In this document: piece after piece, positions 27,974 to 37,270 of the stretch
How positions within the stretch are numbered: the first letter of the stretch is position 1
How the letters are laid out: each line of letters starts with the position of its first letter
Assembly (NCBI RefSeq): GCF_013409365.1
Contig: NZ_JACCBA010000001.1
Location: forward strand, 2,914,001-2,978,000
Direction of reading: 5' to 3'
DNA from: Actinomadura luteofluorescens
GTDB lineage: Bacteria; Actinomycetota; Actinomycetes; Streptosporangiales; Streptosporangiaceae
Length of the DNA stretch: 64,000 nucleotides
Notes under the pieces: generated by a model
Seen by the model: only the letters and a program-made list of their open reading frames with translations
What the model was told of the DNA's origin: nothing
Databases searched by the model: none
Program-made: the position numbers and the translations under genes

Positions 27974-28003
27974 TTGACCTGGGGCGTACCCTGTCCCTAC
28001 GCT
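27974..28003 (+). promoter_or_regulatory. putative sigma-A type promoter of the MFS gene
   Basis: TTGACC and TACGCT are separated by 18 bases, about 60 bases before the MFS ATG. The -35 matches consensus at five of six positions, and the -10 has the TAnnnT form common in actinomycetes. Confidence 0.5.
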
Positions 28004-28063
28004 GACGCGAATCTTCTTCACATTGCGTCCGCCTAGGGTGCGCAGCCAGAGAGGTCGGGGCGC

Positions 28064-29329
28064 ATGAGCGAGGGCACCACCGCCCGGGACCGCCGGGCCC
28101 GGTTCGCCGCGTACACGGCGTTCGCCGTCCAGGGGCTCTGCTTCGCCTCGCTGGTGACACAGGTACCGAAGATGCAGGAGGCGCACCACCTCAGCGACGC
28201 GACGCTGTCGCTGGTGCTGCTCATGGTGCCGCTGGTCGCGGGCGTCGGGAGCGTCGCCTCCGGGGCGCTGTTCCAGCGGCTCGGCAGCGGCCCGGTGCTG
28301 CGCGTCTCCCAGCCCGCCGTGGCGGTCACGATCGCCCTGATCGGCCTCACCGGCGACAACGACCTCGCCCTCTACCTGGCCGTCGCCGCCTTCGGCCTGT
28401 TCGTCGGCGCGGTGGACGCGTCGATGAACGCCCAGGCGATCGCCGTCGAGCGCCGCTACGGGATCAGCCTGATCACCGGGTTCTACGCGGTGTGGAGCAT
28501 CGCGGGGATCCTCGGCGGCCTGTGGGCGTCCCTCACCAACAAGCTGGACCTGTCGCTGTTCACCGGCTTCGCCCTCGCCGCCGCCGTCGGCGTCGCCGCC
28601 TCGCTCGCCACCGGCGGCCGCCTCTACCGCCGCGGGGAGGAGGGGGACGGGCCGACCGCCGCCGAGCTCAAGGCGGCCGGGCGCAGCGTCCCGTGGCGTC
28701 CGATCCTGATCGTGGGCGCCGCGATGGCCGTCGCCTACCTGGCCGACTCTGCGATCTCCAGCTACGGCGCCAAATACCTGGACGACGAGCTGTCGGCGAG
28801 CGACTGGGTCGCCCCGCTCGGCTACGTCGCCTACCAGATCACCATGGTCGTCAGCCGCGCCGTCGCCGACCTCGCCGTCCGCCGCTCGGGCCCCGTCACG
28901 GTGGTGCGGATCGGCGGGCTGGTCGGCATCCTCGGCATGGCGGGCGTGGTCGCCGCGCCCAGCGCGCCCTTCGCCATCGCCGCGTTCGCGCTCGCCGGAC
29001 TCGGCCTGAGCGTGATCGCCCCGGTGTCCTTCTCCGCCGCCGGACGCGTCGACCCGACCGGCCTCGGCATCGCCGTCTCCCGGGTCAACATCTTCAACTA
29101 CGTCGGGTTCGTCCTCGGCGCCGCCGTGGTCGGGGCCATCGCCCCGCTCAGCACCGACCACGGCCTGCGCATCGCCTTCATCGTTCCGTCGGTCCTGATC
29201 CTGGTCGTCTTCGCCACCGCGAAGGGATTCGCTGTGTCCTCCCAGGGGGGCGACCCCCTGGGACCCCCGTCGCGAGCCGGGCGATCCTCACGCCACAGTG
29301 CGGGCTACCGCGCCCGTGCGGATTCGTGA
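28064..29329 (+). CDS. MFS transporter (sugar/AraJ-like) whose 3' end enters a repeat array
   Basis: 421 aa with 12 membrane segments. The N-terminal half includes VQGLCFASLVTQVPKMQ and SVASGALFQRLGSGPVLRVSQ, and a charged loop around residue 200 reads RRGEEGDGPTAAELKAAG. It resembles the AraJ/NorA-like sugar-efflux group. The substrate is unknown. The last ~30 residues (SSQGGDPLGPPSRAGRSSRHSA...) are translated from the first copy of the 178-bp repeat, and the stop codon comes from the repeat's GTGACGTGTCG stretch. The natural C-terminus may therefore have been replaced. Confidence 0.87.
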   Translation: MSEGTTARDRRARFAAYTAFAVQGLCFASLVTQVPKMQEAHHLSDATLSLVLLMVPLVAGVGSVASGALFQRLGSGPVLRVSQPAVAVTIALIGLTGDNDLALYLAVAAFGLFVGAVDASMNAQAIAVERRYGISLITGFYAVWSIAGILGGLWASLTNKLDLSLFTGFALAAAVGVAASLATGGRLYRRGEEGDGPTAAELKAAGRSVPWRPILIVGAAMAVAYLADSAISSYGAKYLDDELSASDWVAPLGYVAYQITMVVSRAVADLAVRRSGPVTVVRIGGLVGILGMAGVVAAPSAPFAIAAFALAGLGLSVIAPVSFSAAGRVDPTGLGIAVSRVNIFNYVGFVLGAAVVGAIAPLSTDHGLRIAFIVPSVLILVVFATAKGFAVSSQGGDPLGPPSRAGRSSRHSAGYRARADS

Positions 29330-29900
29330 CGTGTCGCTGCGGTCGCACCGTGTCCTCCCAGGGGGCGACCCCCTGGAACCCCCGTCGCGAGCCAGGCGAT
29401 CCTCACGCCACGGTGCCGGTTTCCCGCGCCCGCGCGGGTTCGTGACGTGTCGCTGCGGTCGCCCGGCTCGACGGGTCGGGCGACCTCCAGGCGCCTAGAG
29501 CGCCTTCCAGCCACCCGACCCGCACCATGCCCACCCAGGGGGGCGACCCCCTGGAACCCCCGTCGCGAGCCAGGCGATCCTCACGCCACGGTGCCGGTTT
29601 CCCGCGCCCGTGCCGGTTTGTGACGTGTCGCTGCGGTCGCCCGGCTCGACGGGTCGGGCGACCTCCAGGCGCCTAGAGCGCCTTCCAGCCACCCGACCCG
29701 CACCATGCCCACCCAGGGGGGCGACCCCCTGGAACCCCCGTCGCGAGCCAGGCGATCCTCACGCCACGGTGCCGGTTTCCCGCGCCCGTGCCGGTTTGTG
29801 ACGTGTCGCTGCGGTCGCCCGGCTCGACGGGCCGGGCGACCTCCAGGCGCTAGAGCGCCTTCCACCCACCCGACCCGCACCGTGTCCCCAGGGGGCGACC
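29235..29900. repeat. 178-bp tandem repeat array with internal palindromes
   Basis: Counting from the shared GCGACC element, copies begin at 29250, 29365, 29543, 29721 and 29895, giving spacings of 115, 178, 178 and 174 bases. The middle copies are nearly identical. Each starts with a palindrome of the form CCAGGGGG-(G)CGA-CCCCCTGG and also contains GGCGCCTAGAGCGCC. The first copy is shortened and the last is a remnant. Short frames inside it follow the repeat and are not convincing genes. The array fills the gap between the MFS gene and the 77-aa gene. Confidence 0.92.
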
Positions 29901-29901
29901 G

Positions 29902-30135
29902 TCAGACGTCTTCGGCCAGGGCTGTGATGGCGCGTTCGCCTTCGGCCTGGGCCTCCTCGGGGGACATGTCCTTCAGGGCTTGGCTGAGCGCCACTTCGGC
30001 GGCGTCGGCCGCGGCCCGGAGCGTCACGGCGTGCTCCTGTGCCCGTTCGAGGTCGCCCAGACCGACACAGTCGAAGGCCACCTGCGCGTCATGGCCGGCC
30101 ATCTTCAACTGCCGCGCGGCCTCTTCCAGACTCAT
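29902..30135 (-). CDS. 77-aa helical protein of unknown function
   Basis: The ATG is preceded by a near-perfect AGGAGGA ribosome site five bases upstream, so translation is credible. The product is almost entirely alpha-helical and acidic (MSLEEAARQLKMAGHDAQVAFDC, LRAAADAAEVALSQALKDMSPEEAQAEGERAI) with no signal or membrane segment. It could be a small coiled-coil or DUF-type protein, but no family is recognised. Its stop lies directly against the end of the 178-bp array, downstream of the MocR gene on the same strand. Confidence 0.75.
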   Translation of the reverse strand: MSLEEAARQLKMAGHDAQVAFDCVGLGDLERAQEHAVTLRAAADAAEVALSQALKDMSPEEAQAEGERAITALAEDV

Positions 30136-30164
30136 GCATTCCTCCTACACCGGGGATGCTGTTC

Positions 30165-31586
30165 TTACCCTCCATCACCATGGGCAACCGCGTGACCCAG
30201 CAGTTGCGCGGCTTTGACCAGGCGGGGCTCCGAGAGGCCCGCGTAGCCGAGGACGAGCGCGGGGGGCGCCTCCTCGGCACGGCGCGGCGACCACATGGCG
30301 CGGGCGCCCGCGACCGACACCCCGGCTCGCGCGGCCCGCTCCACGACCTCGTCCTCGTCGCATCCGCCCGGCAGCTCCACGTAGAGGTGGATGCCCGCTG
30401 AGACGCCGTGAACCCTGGCGCCGGGCAGGTTCTCGGCGAGCGCGCCGGCGAGGGCGTCCCGCCGGGCCCGGTACCGCCTCCGCATGGTGCGCAGATGCCG
30501 GTCGTAGCCCCCGCCGCGCAGGAACTCGGTCAGCGCGTACTGCTCCAGGACGGGCGCGCCGAGGTCGGTGTTGGTGCGGTGCTCCCGCAGGCCCTCGGCG
30601 AGGAACGACGGCGCGAGGGCCCAGCCGAGGCGCAGGGCCGGGGCGAGCGACTTGCTGACCGAGCCGAGCAGGACGACCCGGTCGGGGTCGACGCCCTGGA
30701 GGCAGCCGACGGGGTCGCGGTCGTAGCGGAACTCGGCGTCGTAGTCGTCCTCCAGGATCACCCCGTCCACGTCGCGCGCCCAGGCGATCAGCGCGGCGCG
30801 GCGCGCCGGGGACAGCACGACGCCGGTCGGGTACTGGTGCGCGGGCGTGACGAGCACGGCGCGGGCCTGGGTGCGGGCGAGCGCCGCGACGTCCACGCCC
30901 TCCTCGTCCACGGGGACGCGGACGAGGCGGACCCCGGCGGCGGCCAGCATCGGCAGCTGCCGGACGCTGGTGGGGTCCTCGACGGCGAGCGCGGTGTGAC
31001 CGTCGGCGCGCAGCTGGCCCAGCAGGCCCGACAGGCCCTGCGCCACCCCGTTCATGATCACGATCCGGCCCGGGTCGGCGTGCGCGGCGCGCACCCGGCC
31101 GAGGTAGGACGCGAGCTCGGCGCGCAGGTCCGGGACGCCGGCCGGGTCGGGGTAGCCGAGCGCGTCGTGCGGCAGGGTGCGCAGCGCCGCGCGGGCGGCG
31201 GAGATCCAGCGCTCGCGGGGGAACGCCGAGAGGTCGGGCTGCCCCGGGGTCAGGTCGTACAGGACCGCCGGTTCCGCCGGGCGCTCGGCCGACGGGGGCC
31301 GCGGGCGGGACGGCGGCGGCCCGCTCCCCTCGTCGGGACGGGCCAGCGGCGCGATGCGGGTGCCGTCGCCGCGCCGCGCGATCAGGAAGCCCTCGGCGGT
31401 GAGCTGCTCGTAGGCGGTGACGACGACACCGCGGGAGACGTCCAGGTCACGGGCCAGGTCGCGGCTCGACGGCAGCCGGGTCCCGGCGGTCAGCCGGCCG
31501 GAGCGCACCGCCGCGCGGAAGCCCGCGGCGATCTGCGCGGCCAGCCGCCCGGCGGACCGGTCGAGGGAAAGATGAAGGTCGGTCAC
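30165..31586 (-). CDS. MocR-family PLP-dependent transcriptional regulator (GntR HTH + aminotransferase fold)
   Basis: 473 aa. A GntR winged helix at the N-terminus (LAAQIAAGFRAAVRSGRLTAGTRLPSSRDLARDLDVSRGVVVTAYEQL) is followed by a class I aminotransferase fold. The PLP-binding Lys lies in LLGSVSKSLAPALRLGW, with DDYDAEFRYDR upstream. I chose the GTG at VTDLHLSLDRS, typical for MocR proteins. It is divergent from an EamA transporter and probably controls it, with paired boxes in the spacer. The natural effector (amino acid or vitamin B6 vitamer) is not known. Confidence 0.92.
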   Translation of the reverse strand: MTDLHLSLDRSAGRLAAQIAAGFRAAVRSGRLTAGTRLPSSRDLARDLDVSRGVVVTAYEQLTAEGFLIARRGDGTRIAPLARPDEGSGPPPSRPRPPSAERPAEPAVLYDLTPGQPDLSAFPRERWISAARAALRTLPHDALGYPDPAGVPDLRAELASYLGRVRAAHADPGRIVIMNGVAQGLSGLLGQLRADGHTALAVEDPTSVRQLPMLAAAGVRLVRVPVDEEGVDVAALARTQARAVLVTPAHQYPTGVVLSPARRAALIAWARDVDGVILEDDYDAEFRYDRDPVGCLQGVDPDRVVLLGSVSKSLAPALRLGWALAPSFLAEGLREHRTNTDLGAPVLEQYALTEFLRGGGYDRHLRTMRRRYRARRDALAGALAENLPGARVHGVSAGIHLYVELPGGCDEDEVVERAARAGVSVAGARAMWSPRRAEEAPPALVLGYAGLSEPRLVKAAQLLGHAVAHGDGG

Positions 31587-31632
31587 ATGACTCTCAGCGT
31601 CAAGGGGCGGTGTGGACGTCACGGAGAGGGTA

Positions 31633-31678
31633 TTGGTCCAGATTCAGATGGATTGATTGGCTCTGTCCGGTGGACCAA
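31633..31678. promoter_or_regulatory. MocR operator: inverted TTGGTCCA boxes
   Basis: TTGGTCCA and its exact complement TGGACCAA lie 38 bases apart start to start in the divergent spacer, and a partial third copy (TCGGTCCA) touches the EamA start codon. MocR/PdxR regulators typically bind two such spaced half-sites. Binding here is inferred. Confidence 0.6.
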
Positions 31679-31699
31679 GGGCGCCCTAGCGTTCGGTCC

Positions 31700-32641
31700 A
31701 TGAACACCTCCCAGAAGCGCGGCATGGCGGGTGCCGGGGCCGCGATGTCCCTCGTCGGCACGCTGACCGCCGTCTCGGCGACCATCTCCGGCTATCCCGT
31801 CTTCGGCGGTCAGGCCGCCCGGTACGCCGCGGCCGCGCTGGTCCTGCTGGTCGTGGCCCGCCTGGCCGGAGGGCCCGCGCGCCGGCCCTCCGCGCGGGAC
31901 TGGCTGCTGCTGACGGCGCTGGCGGCCACCGGGCTGGTCGCGTTCAACGTCTGCATCGTGCTGGCCACCCGGGACACGAGCCCCGCCACCGTCGGCACGG
32001 TGATCGCGACGGTCCCGATCGTGCTCGCGGTGGTCGGGCCGCTGCTGGACGGGCGCCGCCCCGCTCCGGCGATCATCGCGGCGGCCTGCGTGGTCGCGGC
32101 GGGGGCGGCGCTCGCGAACGGGCTCGGCAGCGGGAGCGGCCGCGGGCTGCTGCTCTCGCTCGGCGCCCTCGCCGGGGAGGTGGGCTTCTCGCTGCTGGCC
32201 GTGCCGCTGCTGCCGCGCCTCGGGCCGCTGCGGGTCTCGGCCTACTCCGCCGCGCTGGCCGTCCCGATGCTCCTGGCGGCCGGCCTCGTCGCGGACGGCA
32301 CGGCGCTGCTGCGCGTCCCGACGCCCGGCGAGCTGGCAGGCTTCGCCTACCTCTCGATCGTCGTCACCACGATCGCGTTCCTGCTCTGGTACGACGCCAT
32401 CGGGCGGCTCGGGGCCGACCGCGCCGGGCTGTGCGCGGGCCTGATCCCGGTCAGCGCGGTGGTCACGACCGTCGCGCTCGGCATCGGCCGGCCGGAGCCG
32501 GCCGATCTGGCGGGCGCCGCCCTGGTCGCCGCGGGCGTCGTGGTGGGCCTGCGCGCCCGGGTCGCCCCCCGTGGGTCCGCGCCCGCCGAGCCCGTAACCT
32601 GTGAGGCGGCCCCCATCGGAATCGCGCGAGGATCTGCCTGA
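31700..32641 (+). CDS. EamA/DMT superfamily transporter
   Basis: 313 aa with ten predicted membrane segments in two homologous halves. Examples are [34 protein letters not shown] in the first half and [42 protein letters not shown] in the second, both EamA-like. Probably an amino-acid or metabolite exporter under the divergent MocR regulator. The ATG directly follows the third GGTCCA box. The fumarase ATG lies one base after its stop, so the two may share a transcript. Confidence 0.9.
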   Translation: MNTSQKRGMAGAGAAMSLVGTLTAVSATISGYPVFGGQAARYAAAALVLLVVARLAGGPARRPSARDWLLLTALAATGLVAFNVCIVLATRDTSPATVGTVIATVPIVLAVVGPLLDGRRPAPAIIAAACVVAAGAALANGLGSGSGRGLLLSLGALAGEVGFSLLAVPLLPRLGPLRVSAYSAALAVPMLLAAGLVADGTALLRVPTPGELAGFAYLSIVVTTIAFLLWYDAIGRLGADRAGLCAGLIPVSAVVTTVALGIGRPEPADLAGAALVAAGVVVGLRARVAPRGSAPAEPVTCEAAPIGIARGSA

Positions 32642-32642
32642 G

Positions 32643-34283
32643 ATGCCTGAGTTCTCCTTCACCGACCTGCTCCCGCTCGGCCCGGACGAGACCGACTACC
32701 GGCTCCTGACCTCCGACGGGGTCTCCACGTTCGAGGCGAACGGGCGGACGTTCCTGCAGGTCGAGCCGGAGGCTCTGCGGCTGCTCACCGAGACCGCGAT
32801 GCGCGACATCGCCCACCTGCTGCGTCCGGCGCACCTGGCGCAGCTCCGCCGGATCCTGGACGACCCCGAGGCGTCCCCGAACGACCGGTTCGTCGCGCTG
32901 GACCTGCTGAAGAACGCGGGCATCGCGTCCGGCGGCGTCCTGCCGATGTGCCAGGACACCGGCACCGCGATCGTCATGGGCAAGCGCGGCCAGCACGTCC
33001 TGACGGACGGCGACGACGAGCGGCACATCTCGCGCGGCGTGTACGACGCCTACACGAAGCTGAACCTGCGTTACTCGCAGATGGCGCCGGTGACGATGTG
33101 GGACGAGAAGAACACCGGCTCCAACCTGCCCGCGCAGATCGAGCTGTACGCGACGCCCGGCGACGCCTACAAGTTCCTGTTCATGGCCAAGGGCGGCGGC
33201 AGCGCCAACAAGTCCTTCCTCTACCAGGAGACCAAGGCCGTCCTGAACCCCAAGCGGATGATGTCCTTCCTGGAAGAGAAGATCCGCTCGCTCGGCACGG
33301 CCGCGTGCCCGCCGTACCACCTGGCGATCGTCGTGGGCGGCACGTCCGCCGAGTACGCGCTGAAGACCGCCAAGTACGCCTCCGCCCACTACCTGGACGC
33401 GCTGCCGGCCGAGGGCTCGCCGCTCGGGCACGGGTTCCGCGACCTGGAGCTGGAGCTCCAGGTCTTCGAGCTGACGCAGAGGCTCGGGATCGGGGCGCAG
33501 TTCGGCGGCAAGTACTTCTGCCACGACGTGCGGGTGATCCGGCTGCCGCGGCACGGCGCGTCCTGCCCGGTCGCGATCGCGGTGTCGTGCAGCGCCGACC
33601 GGCAGGCCCTCGCCAAGATCACCGCGGAGGGCGTGTTCCTGGAGCGGCTGGAGACCGACCCCGCCCAGTACCTGCCCGACACCACCGACGAGCACCTGGA
33701 CGACGACGTCGTCTCGATCGACCTGAACCGCCCGATGGCCGAGATCCGCGCGGAGCTGACCCGCTACCCGGTCAGGACGCGGCTGTCGCTCACGGGCCCG
33801 CTCGTCGTGGCCCGCGACATCGCGCACGCCAAGATCAAGGAGCGGCTGGACGCGGGCGAGCCGATGCCGGCGTACCTGCGCGACCACGCCGTCTACTACG
33901 CGGGCCCGGCCAAGACGCCCGAGGGCTACGCGTCGGGCTCGTTCGGGCCGACCACGGCCGGCCGGATGGACTCCTACGTCGAGCAGTTCCAGGCCGCGGG
34001 CGGCTCCCTCGTCATGCTGGCCAAGGGCAACCGGTCCAAGCAGGTCACCGACGCCTGCAAGGAGCACGGCGGCTTCTACCTGGGCTCGATCGGCGGCCCC
34101 GCGGCGCGGCTCGCGCAGGACTGCATCAAGAAGGTCGAGGTCCTGGAGTACCAGGAGCTCGGCATGGAGGCCGTCTGGAAGATCGAGGTCGAGGACTTCC
34201 CGGCGTTCATCGTGGTGGACGACAAGGGCGAGGACTTCTTCGCCGACACCACCGGACCCGTGCTCAGCATCGGCAGGCGCTGA
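32643..34283 (+). CDS. class I fumarate hydratase (iron-sulfur)
   Basis: 546 aa, the usual length of single-chain class I fumarases (FumA/B type). Cluster and active-site segments include [86 protein letters not shown] and the C-terminal half ([29 protein letters not shown]). It interconverts fumarate and malate with an oxygen-sensitive 4Fe-4S cluster. A class II fumarase is encoded 1.5 kb downstream, so both isozymes occur together. Confidence 0.95.
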   Translation: MPEFSFTDLLPLGPDETDYRLLTSDGVSTFEANGRTFLQVEPEALRLLTETAMRDIAHLLRPAHLAQLRRILDDPEASPNDRFVALDLLKNAGIASGGVLPMCQDTGTAIVMGKRGQHVLTDGDDERHISRGVYDAYTKLNLRYSQMAPVTMWDEKNTGSNLPAQIELYATPGDAYKFLFMAKGGGSANKSFLYQETKAVLNPKRMMSFLEEKIRSLGTAACPPYHLAIVVGGTSAEYALKTAKYASAHYLDALPAEGSPLGHGFRDLELELQVFELTQRLGIGAQFGGKYFCHDVRVIRLPRHGASCPVAIAVSCSADRQALAKITAEGVFLERLETDPAQYLPDTTDEHLDDDVVSIDLNRPMAEIRAELTRYPVRTRLSLTGPLVVARDIAHAKIKERLDAGEPMPAYLRDHAVYYAGPAKTPEGYASGSFGPTTAGRMDSYVEQFQAAGGSLVMLAKGNRSKQVTDACKEHGGFYLGSIGGPAARLAQDCIKKVEVLEYQELGMEAVWKIEVEDFPAFIVVDDKGEDFFADTTGPVLSIGRR

Positions 34284-34293
34284 CGTCCGGGGG

Positions 34294-34326
34294 CGTCCCG
34301 CGGACCCCGCGCAGGCCCGCGGGACG
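34294..34326 (+). terminator. hairpin after class I fumarase
   Basis: CGTCCCGCGG and CCGCGGGACG form a perfect 10-bp stem around a 13-base loop, 10 bases after the stop codon. There is no U-run. Confidence 0.6.
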
Positions 34327-34434
34327 GCGGTCTCCGAGGGTTTCTTGTCGGTAGGTCACAGTATTGGGCCAAAATTCGCGTTGGTGCTGAAGTCTCCCCG
34401 ATGACCGGCTGGCTACTCCGGTATCTTTTCCGCC

Positions 34435-35697
34435 ATGTCACAGTCAGAGCGCCTCGTGCTAGCGACGCGCTACCGGCTGGTCTCGGAGATCGGTCAGGGT
34501 GCCAACGGCACCGTGTGGCGGGGGCACGACGAGCTCCTCGACCGCGCCGTCGCGATCAAGGAACTGCGGCTCCCCGACAACCTCGCCGAGGACGACCGGG
34601 TGGTCTTCTACCGCCGTACCCTCCGGGAGGCGCGCGCGCCCGCACAGCTGCGCACGCACTCCATCGTCGAGGTCTACGACGTGGTCATCGAGCAGGGCCG
34701 GCCCTGGATCGTGATGGAGATGATCGAGGCGCCCAGCCTCGAACAGCTCATCGAGCGCTCGGGGCCGCTGCCGCCCGAGCGGGTCGCGCACATCGGCCGC
34801 GCCCTGCTGGACGCCCTCAACACCGCGCACAAGGCCGGGATCGTGCACCGCGACCTGAAGCCGAGCAACGTGCTGCTGGACGGCGACCGCGTCGTCCTCA
34901 CCGACTTCGGGCTCGCGTTCTCCTCGGAGTCGGCGAGCCTCACCAAGACGGGCCACTTCATGGGGTCGCCCGCGTACGTGGCGCCCGAGGTCGCCGCCGG
35001 GGAGAAGGCGACCCCGCGGTCCGACCTGTGGTCGCTCGGCGCGACGCTGTACGCGGCGCTGGAGGGCCGCCCGCCGTTCGAGCGCGAGAACGTCATGGCG
35101 ACGCTGTCGGCGCTGGCCAACGAGTCGACCCCCGCCCCGCAGAACGCCGGCGTGCTCGCGCCCGTCATCACCGGGCTGCTGGAGAAGAACCCGACCCGGC
35201 GGCTCAGCCACGCCCGCGCGGTCGACCGGCTCGAACGGGCCCTGGCGGGGCCGCGCTCGGGGCGCCGCGCGCCGACCCCCCGCTACCGGCTGATGGTCGT
35301 GATCGGGCTCATCGGCGCGACCGTCGCCTCCTGCGGCATCGGCGCCACCGCCCTCATCGTCGGCATGATGCGGGAGAGCCCCGGCCCCTCCCCCACCGCC
35401 ACCGCGTCCGGCCCGGCGAGCGCCACCCAGGCCGCCGCGCCGCCCGGCGCCGCGACCAGCACGCTGGTCGTCCGGGCCCGCACCGACTCCTGCAAGATCT
35501 TCGTGTCGGTGCCGGGGGCCGCGATGACCGTGCTCAGCGACGAGACGCTGAGCATGGGCGAGGCGCGCCGGTACGACCAGCCGCGCATCAACGCGGTGGT
35601 CTACGACGCGTCCGCCTGCGACGTCTGGGTGAACGGGCGGCAGAAGCCCGCGGGCAAGCCGGGCGAGCGGCAGAACTACACGCTGAACAAGGAGTGA
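34435..35697 (+). CDS. transmembrane Ser/Thr protein kinase with RodZ-tail-like ectodomain
   Basis: 420 aa. The kinase domain spans residues ~10-270: glycine loop IGQGANGTVW, Lys in AVAIKELRL, catalytic HRDLKPSNVLL, DFGLAF and the activation/APE region MGSPAYVAPE. A Pro-rich juxtamembrane stretch and one membrane segment (LMVVIGLIGATVASCGIGATALIVG) follow. The outer domain of ~75 residues (TLVVRARTDSCKIFVSVPG ... CDVWVNGRQKPAG) resembles the C-terminal DUF4115 domain of RodZ. It lacks PASTA repeats, so the ligand must differ from PknB-type kinases. Confidence 0.93.
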   Translation: MSQSERLVLATRYRLVSEIGQGANGTVWRGHDELLDRAVAIKELRLPDNLAEDDRVVFYRRTLREARAPAQLRTHSIVEVYDVVIEQGRPWIVMEMIEAPSLEQLIERSGPLPPERVAHIGRALLDALNTAHKAGIVHRDLKPSNVLLDGDRVVLTDFGLAFSSESASLTKTGHFMGSPAYVAPEVAAGEKATPRSDLWSLGATLYAALEGRPPFERENVMATLSALANESTPAPQNAGVLAPVITGLLEKNPTRRLSHARAVDRLERALAGPRSGRRAPTPRYRLMVVIGLIGATVASCGIGATALIVGMMRESPGPSPTATASGPASATQAAAPPGAATSTLVVRARTDSCKIFVSVPGAAMTVLSDETLSMGEARRYDQPRINAVVYDASACDVWVNGRQKPAGKPGERQNYTLNKE

Positions 35698-35795
35698 TCC
35701 GCGCCTCACGCGGGAATGCGTGACCCACTGACGGGGCTGCCCTTTCAGGCGGCAGCGGACGACGGCGGCCGCCGAAGTCGAGTGGGAGGCGTTCC

Positions 35796-37196
35796 ATGGG
35801 CGAGCAGGGGTTCCGGGTCGAGCACGACTCGATGGGCGAGGTCCGGGTGCCGGCCGCGGCCAAGTGGCGGGCCCAGACGCAGCGCGCCGTGGAGAACTTC
35901 CCGATCTCGGGGCGGACGCTGGAGGCCTCGCACATCGCCGCGCTCGGCCAGATCAAGGCCGCCGCGGCGGTCGTCAACGCCGAGCTGGGAGTCCTCGACG
36001 AGGACCTCGCCGGCGCCGTCGCCGAGGCCGCCCGCGAGGTCGCCGCCGGACGGTGGGACGACCAGTTCCCGATCGACGTGTTCCAGACCGGGTCGGGGAC
36101 GTCGTCCAACATGAACGCCAACGAGGTCGTGGCGACGCTGGCGCAGGAGCGGCTCGGCCGCCCCGTCCATCCCAACGACCACGTGAACGCCTCACAGTCG
36201 TCCAACGATGTGTTCCCCTCGTCCATCCACATCGCGGCGACCGGGGCCGTCGTGAACGATCTGATCCCCGCGCTGCGGCATCTGGAGGCCGCGCTCGCCC
36301 GCAAGGCCGACGAGTTCGCGACCGTCGTCAAGTCCGGCCGCACCCACCTGATGGACGCGACGCCGGTGACGCTCGGGCAGGAGTTCGGCGGGTACGCCGC
36401 GCAGGCCCGGCACGGCGCGGAGCGGCTGGAGGCCGTCCTGCCGCGGCTGGCGGAGCTGCCGCTCGGCGGTACCGCGGTCGGCACCGGGATCAACACACCG
36501 GAGGGCTTCGCGGCCCGCGTCATCGCCGAGATCGCGCGGGCCACCGGGCTGCCGCTCACCGAGGCCCGCGACCACTTCGAGGCGCAGGGCGCGCGGGACG
36601 GCCTGGTGGAGGCCAGCGGCGCGCTGCGCACGGTCGCGGTGAGCCTCACCAAGATCGCCAACGATCTGCGCTGGATGGGGTCGGGGCCGCGCGCCGGGCT
36701 CGCCGAGATCCGGCTGCCCGACCTGCAGCCGGGCTCGTCGATCATGCCCGGGAAGGTGAACCCGGTGATCCCCGAGGCGGTGGCGCAGGTCGCCGCGCAG
36801 GTCATCGGGAACGACGCGGCGGTCGCGTTCGGGGGCGCGTCCGGCAGCTTCGAGCTGAACGTGATGCTGCCGATGCTGGCCCGCAACGTGCTGGAGTCGA
36901 TCACCCTGCTGGCGAACGCGTCCCGGCTGCTGGCCGACCGCTGCGTGGACGGCGTCGAGGCCGACGTGGAGCGGATGCGCGAGTACGCCGAGTCCTCACC
37001 GTCGATCGTGACGCCGCTGAACCGCTACATCGGGTACGAGGAGGCCGCGAAGGTCGCCAAGCAGGCGCTGCGGGAACGCCGCACGATCCGCGAGGTCGTG
37101 CTGGAGCGCGGCCACGTCGAGGAGGGAAGGCTCACCGTCGAGCAGCTGGACCAGGCGCTCGACGTGCTGGGGATGACCGGCGCGGCCCGCCGCTGA
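35796..37196 (+). CDS. fumC: class II fumarate hydratase
   Basis: 466 aa. Fumarase/aspartase superfamily, iron-independent and oxygen-stable. Visible motifs are [48 protein letters not shown] and the signature [16 protein letters not shown]. The substrate residues distinguish it from aspartase. The ATG has GGGAGG nine bases upstream. A strong bidirectional hairpin follows. Confidence 0.95.
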   Translation: MGEQGFRVEHDSMGEVRVPAAAKWRAQTQRAVENFPISGRTLEASHIAALGQIKAAAAVVNAELGVLDEDLAGAVAEAAREVAAGRWDDQFPIDVFQTGSGTSSNMNANEVVATLAQERLGRPVHPNDHVNASQSSNDVFPSSIHIAATGAVVNDLIPALRHLEAALARKADEFATVVKSGRTHLMDATPVTLGQEFGGYAAQARHGAERLEAVLPRLAELPLGGTAVGTGINTPEGFAARVIAEIARATGLPLTEARDHFEAQGARDGLVEASGALRTVAVSLTKIANDLRWMGSGPRAGLAEIRLPDLQPGSSIMPGKVNPVIPEAVAQVAAQVIGNDAAVAFGGASGSFELNVMLPMLARNVLESITLLANASRLLADRCVDGVEADVERMREYAESSPSIVTPLNRYIGYEEAAKVAKQALRERRTIREVVLERGHVEEGRLTVEQLDQALDVLGMTGAARR

Positions 37197-37213
37197 GGGG
37201 GCGGCGCCCCGCC

Positions 37214-37255
37214 CCGGACGTCCTGCGCGTCCCAGCCGCCGCGCAGGACGTCCGG
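37214..37255. terminator. bidirectional terminator between fumC and the transglycosylase gene
   Basis: CCGGACGTCCTGCGCG and its exact complement form a 16-bp stem with a 10-base loop. It lies 17 bases after the fumC stop and 15 bases beyond the convergent transglycosylase stop, so it can end both transcripts. Confidence 0.85.
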
Positions 37256-37270
37256 GACGCGCCGGGCCGA

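Noticed and set aside
29298..29880. Several 60-100-codon frames in both strands of the repeat array
   Set aside because: They recur with the repeat period, lack ribosome sites, and code only for Arg/Pro-rich repeats.
29235..29900. CRISPR array
   Set aside because: Units are ~178 bp and almost identical throughout. There are no short repeats with unique spacers and no cas genes.
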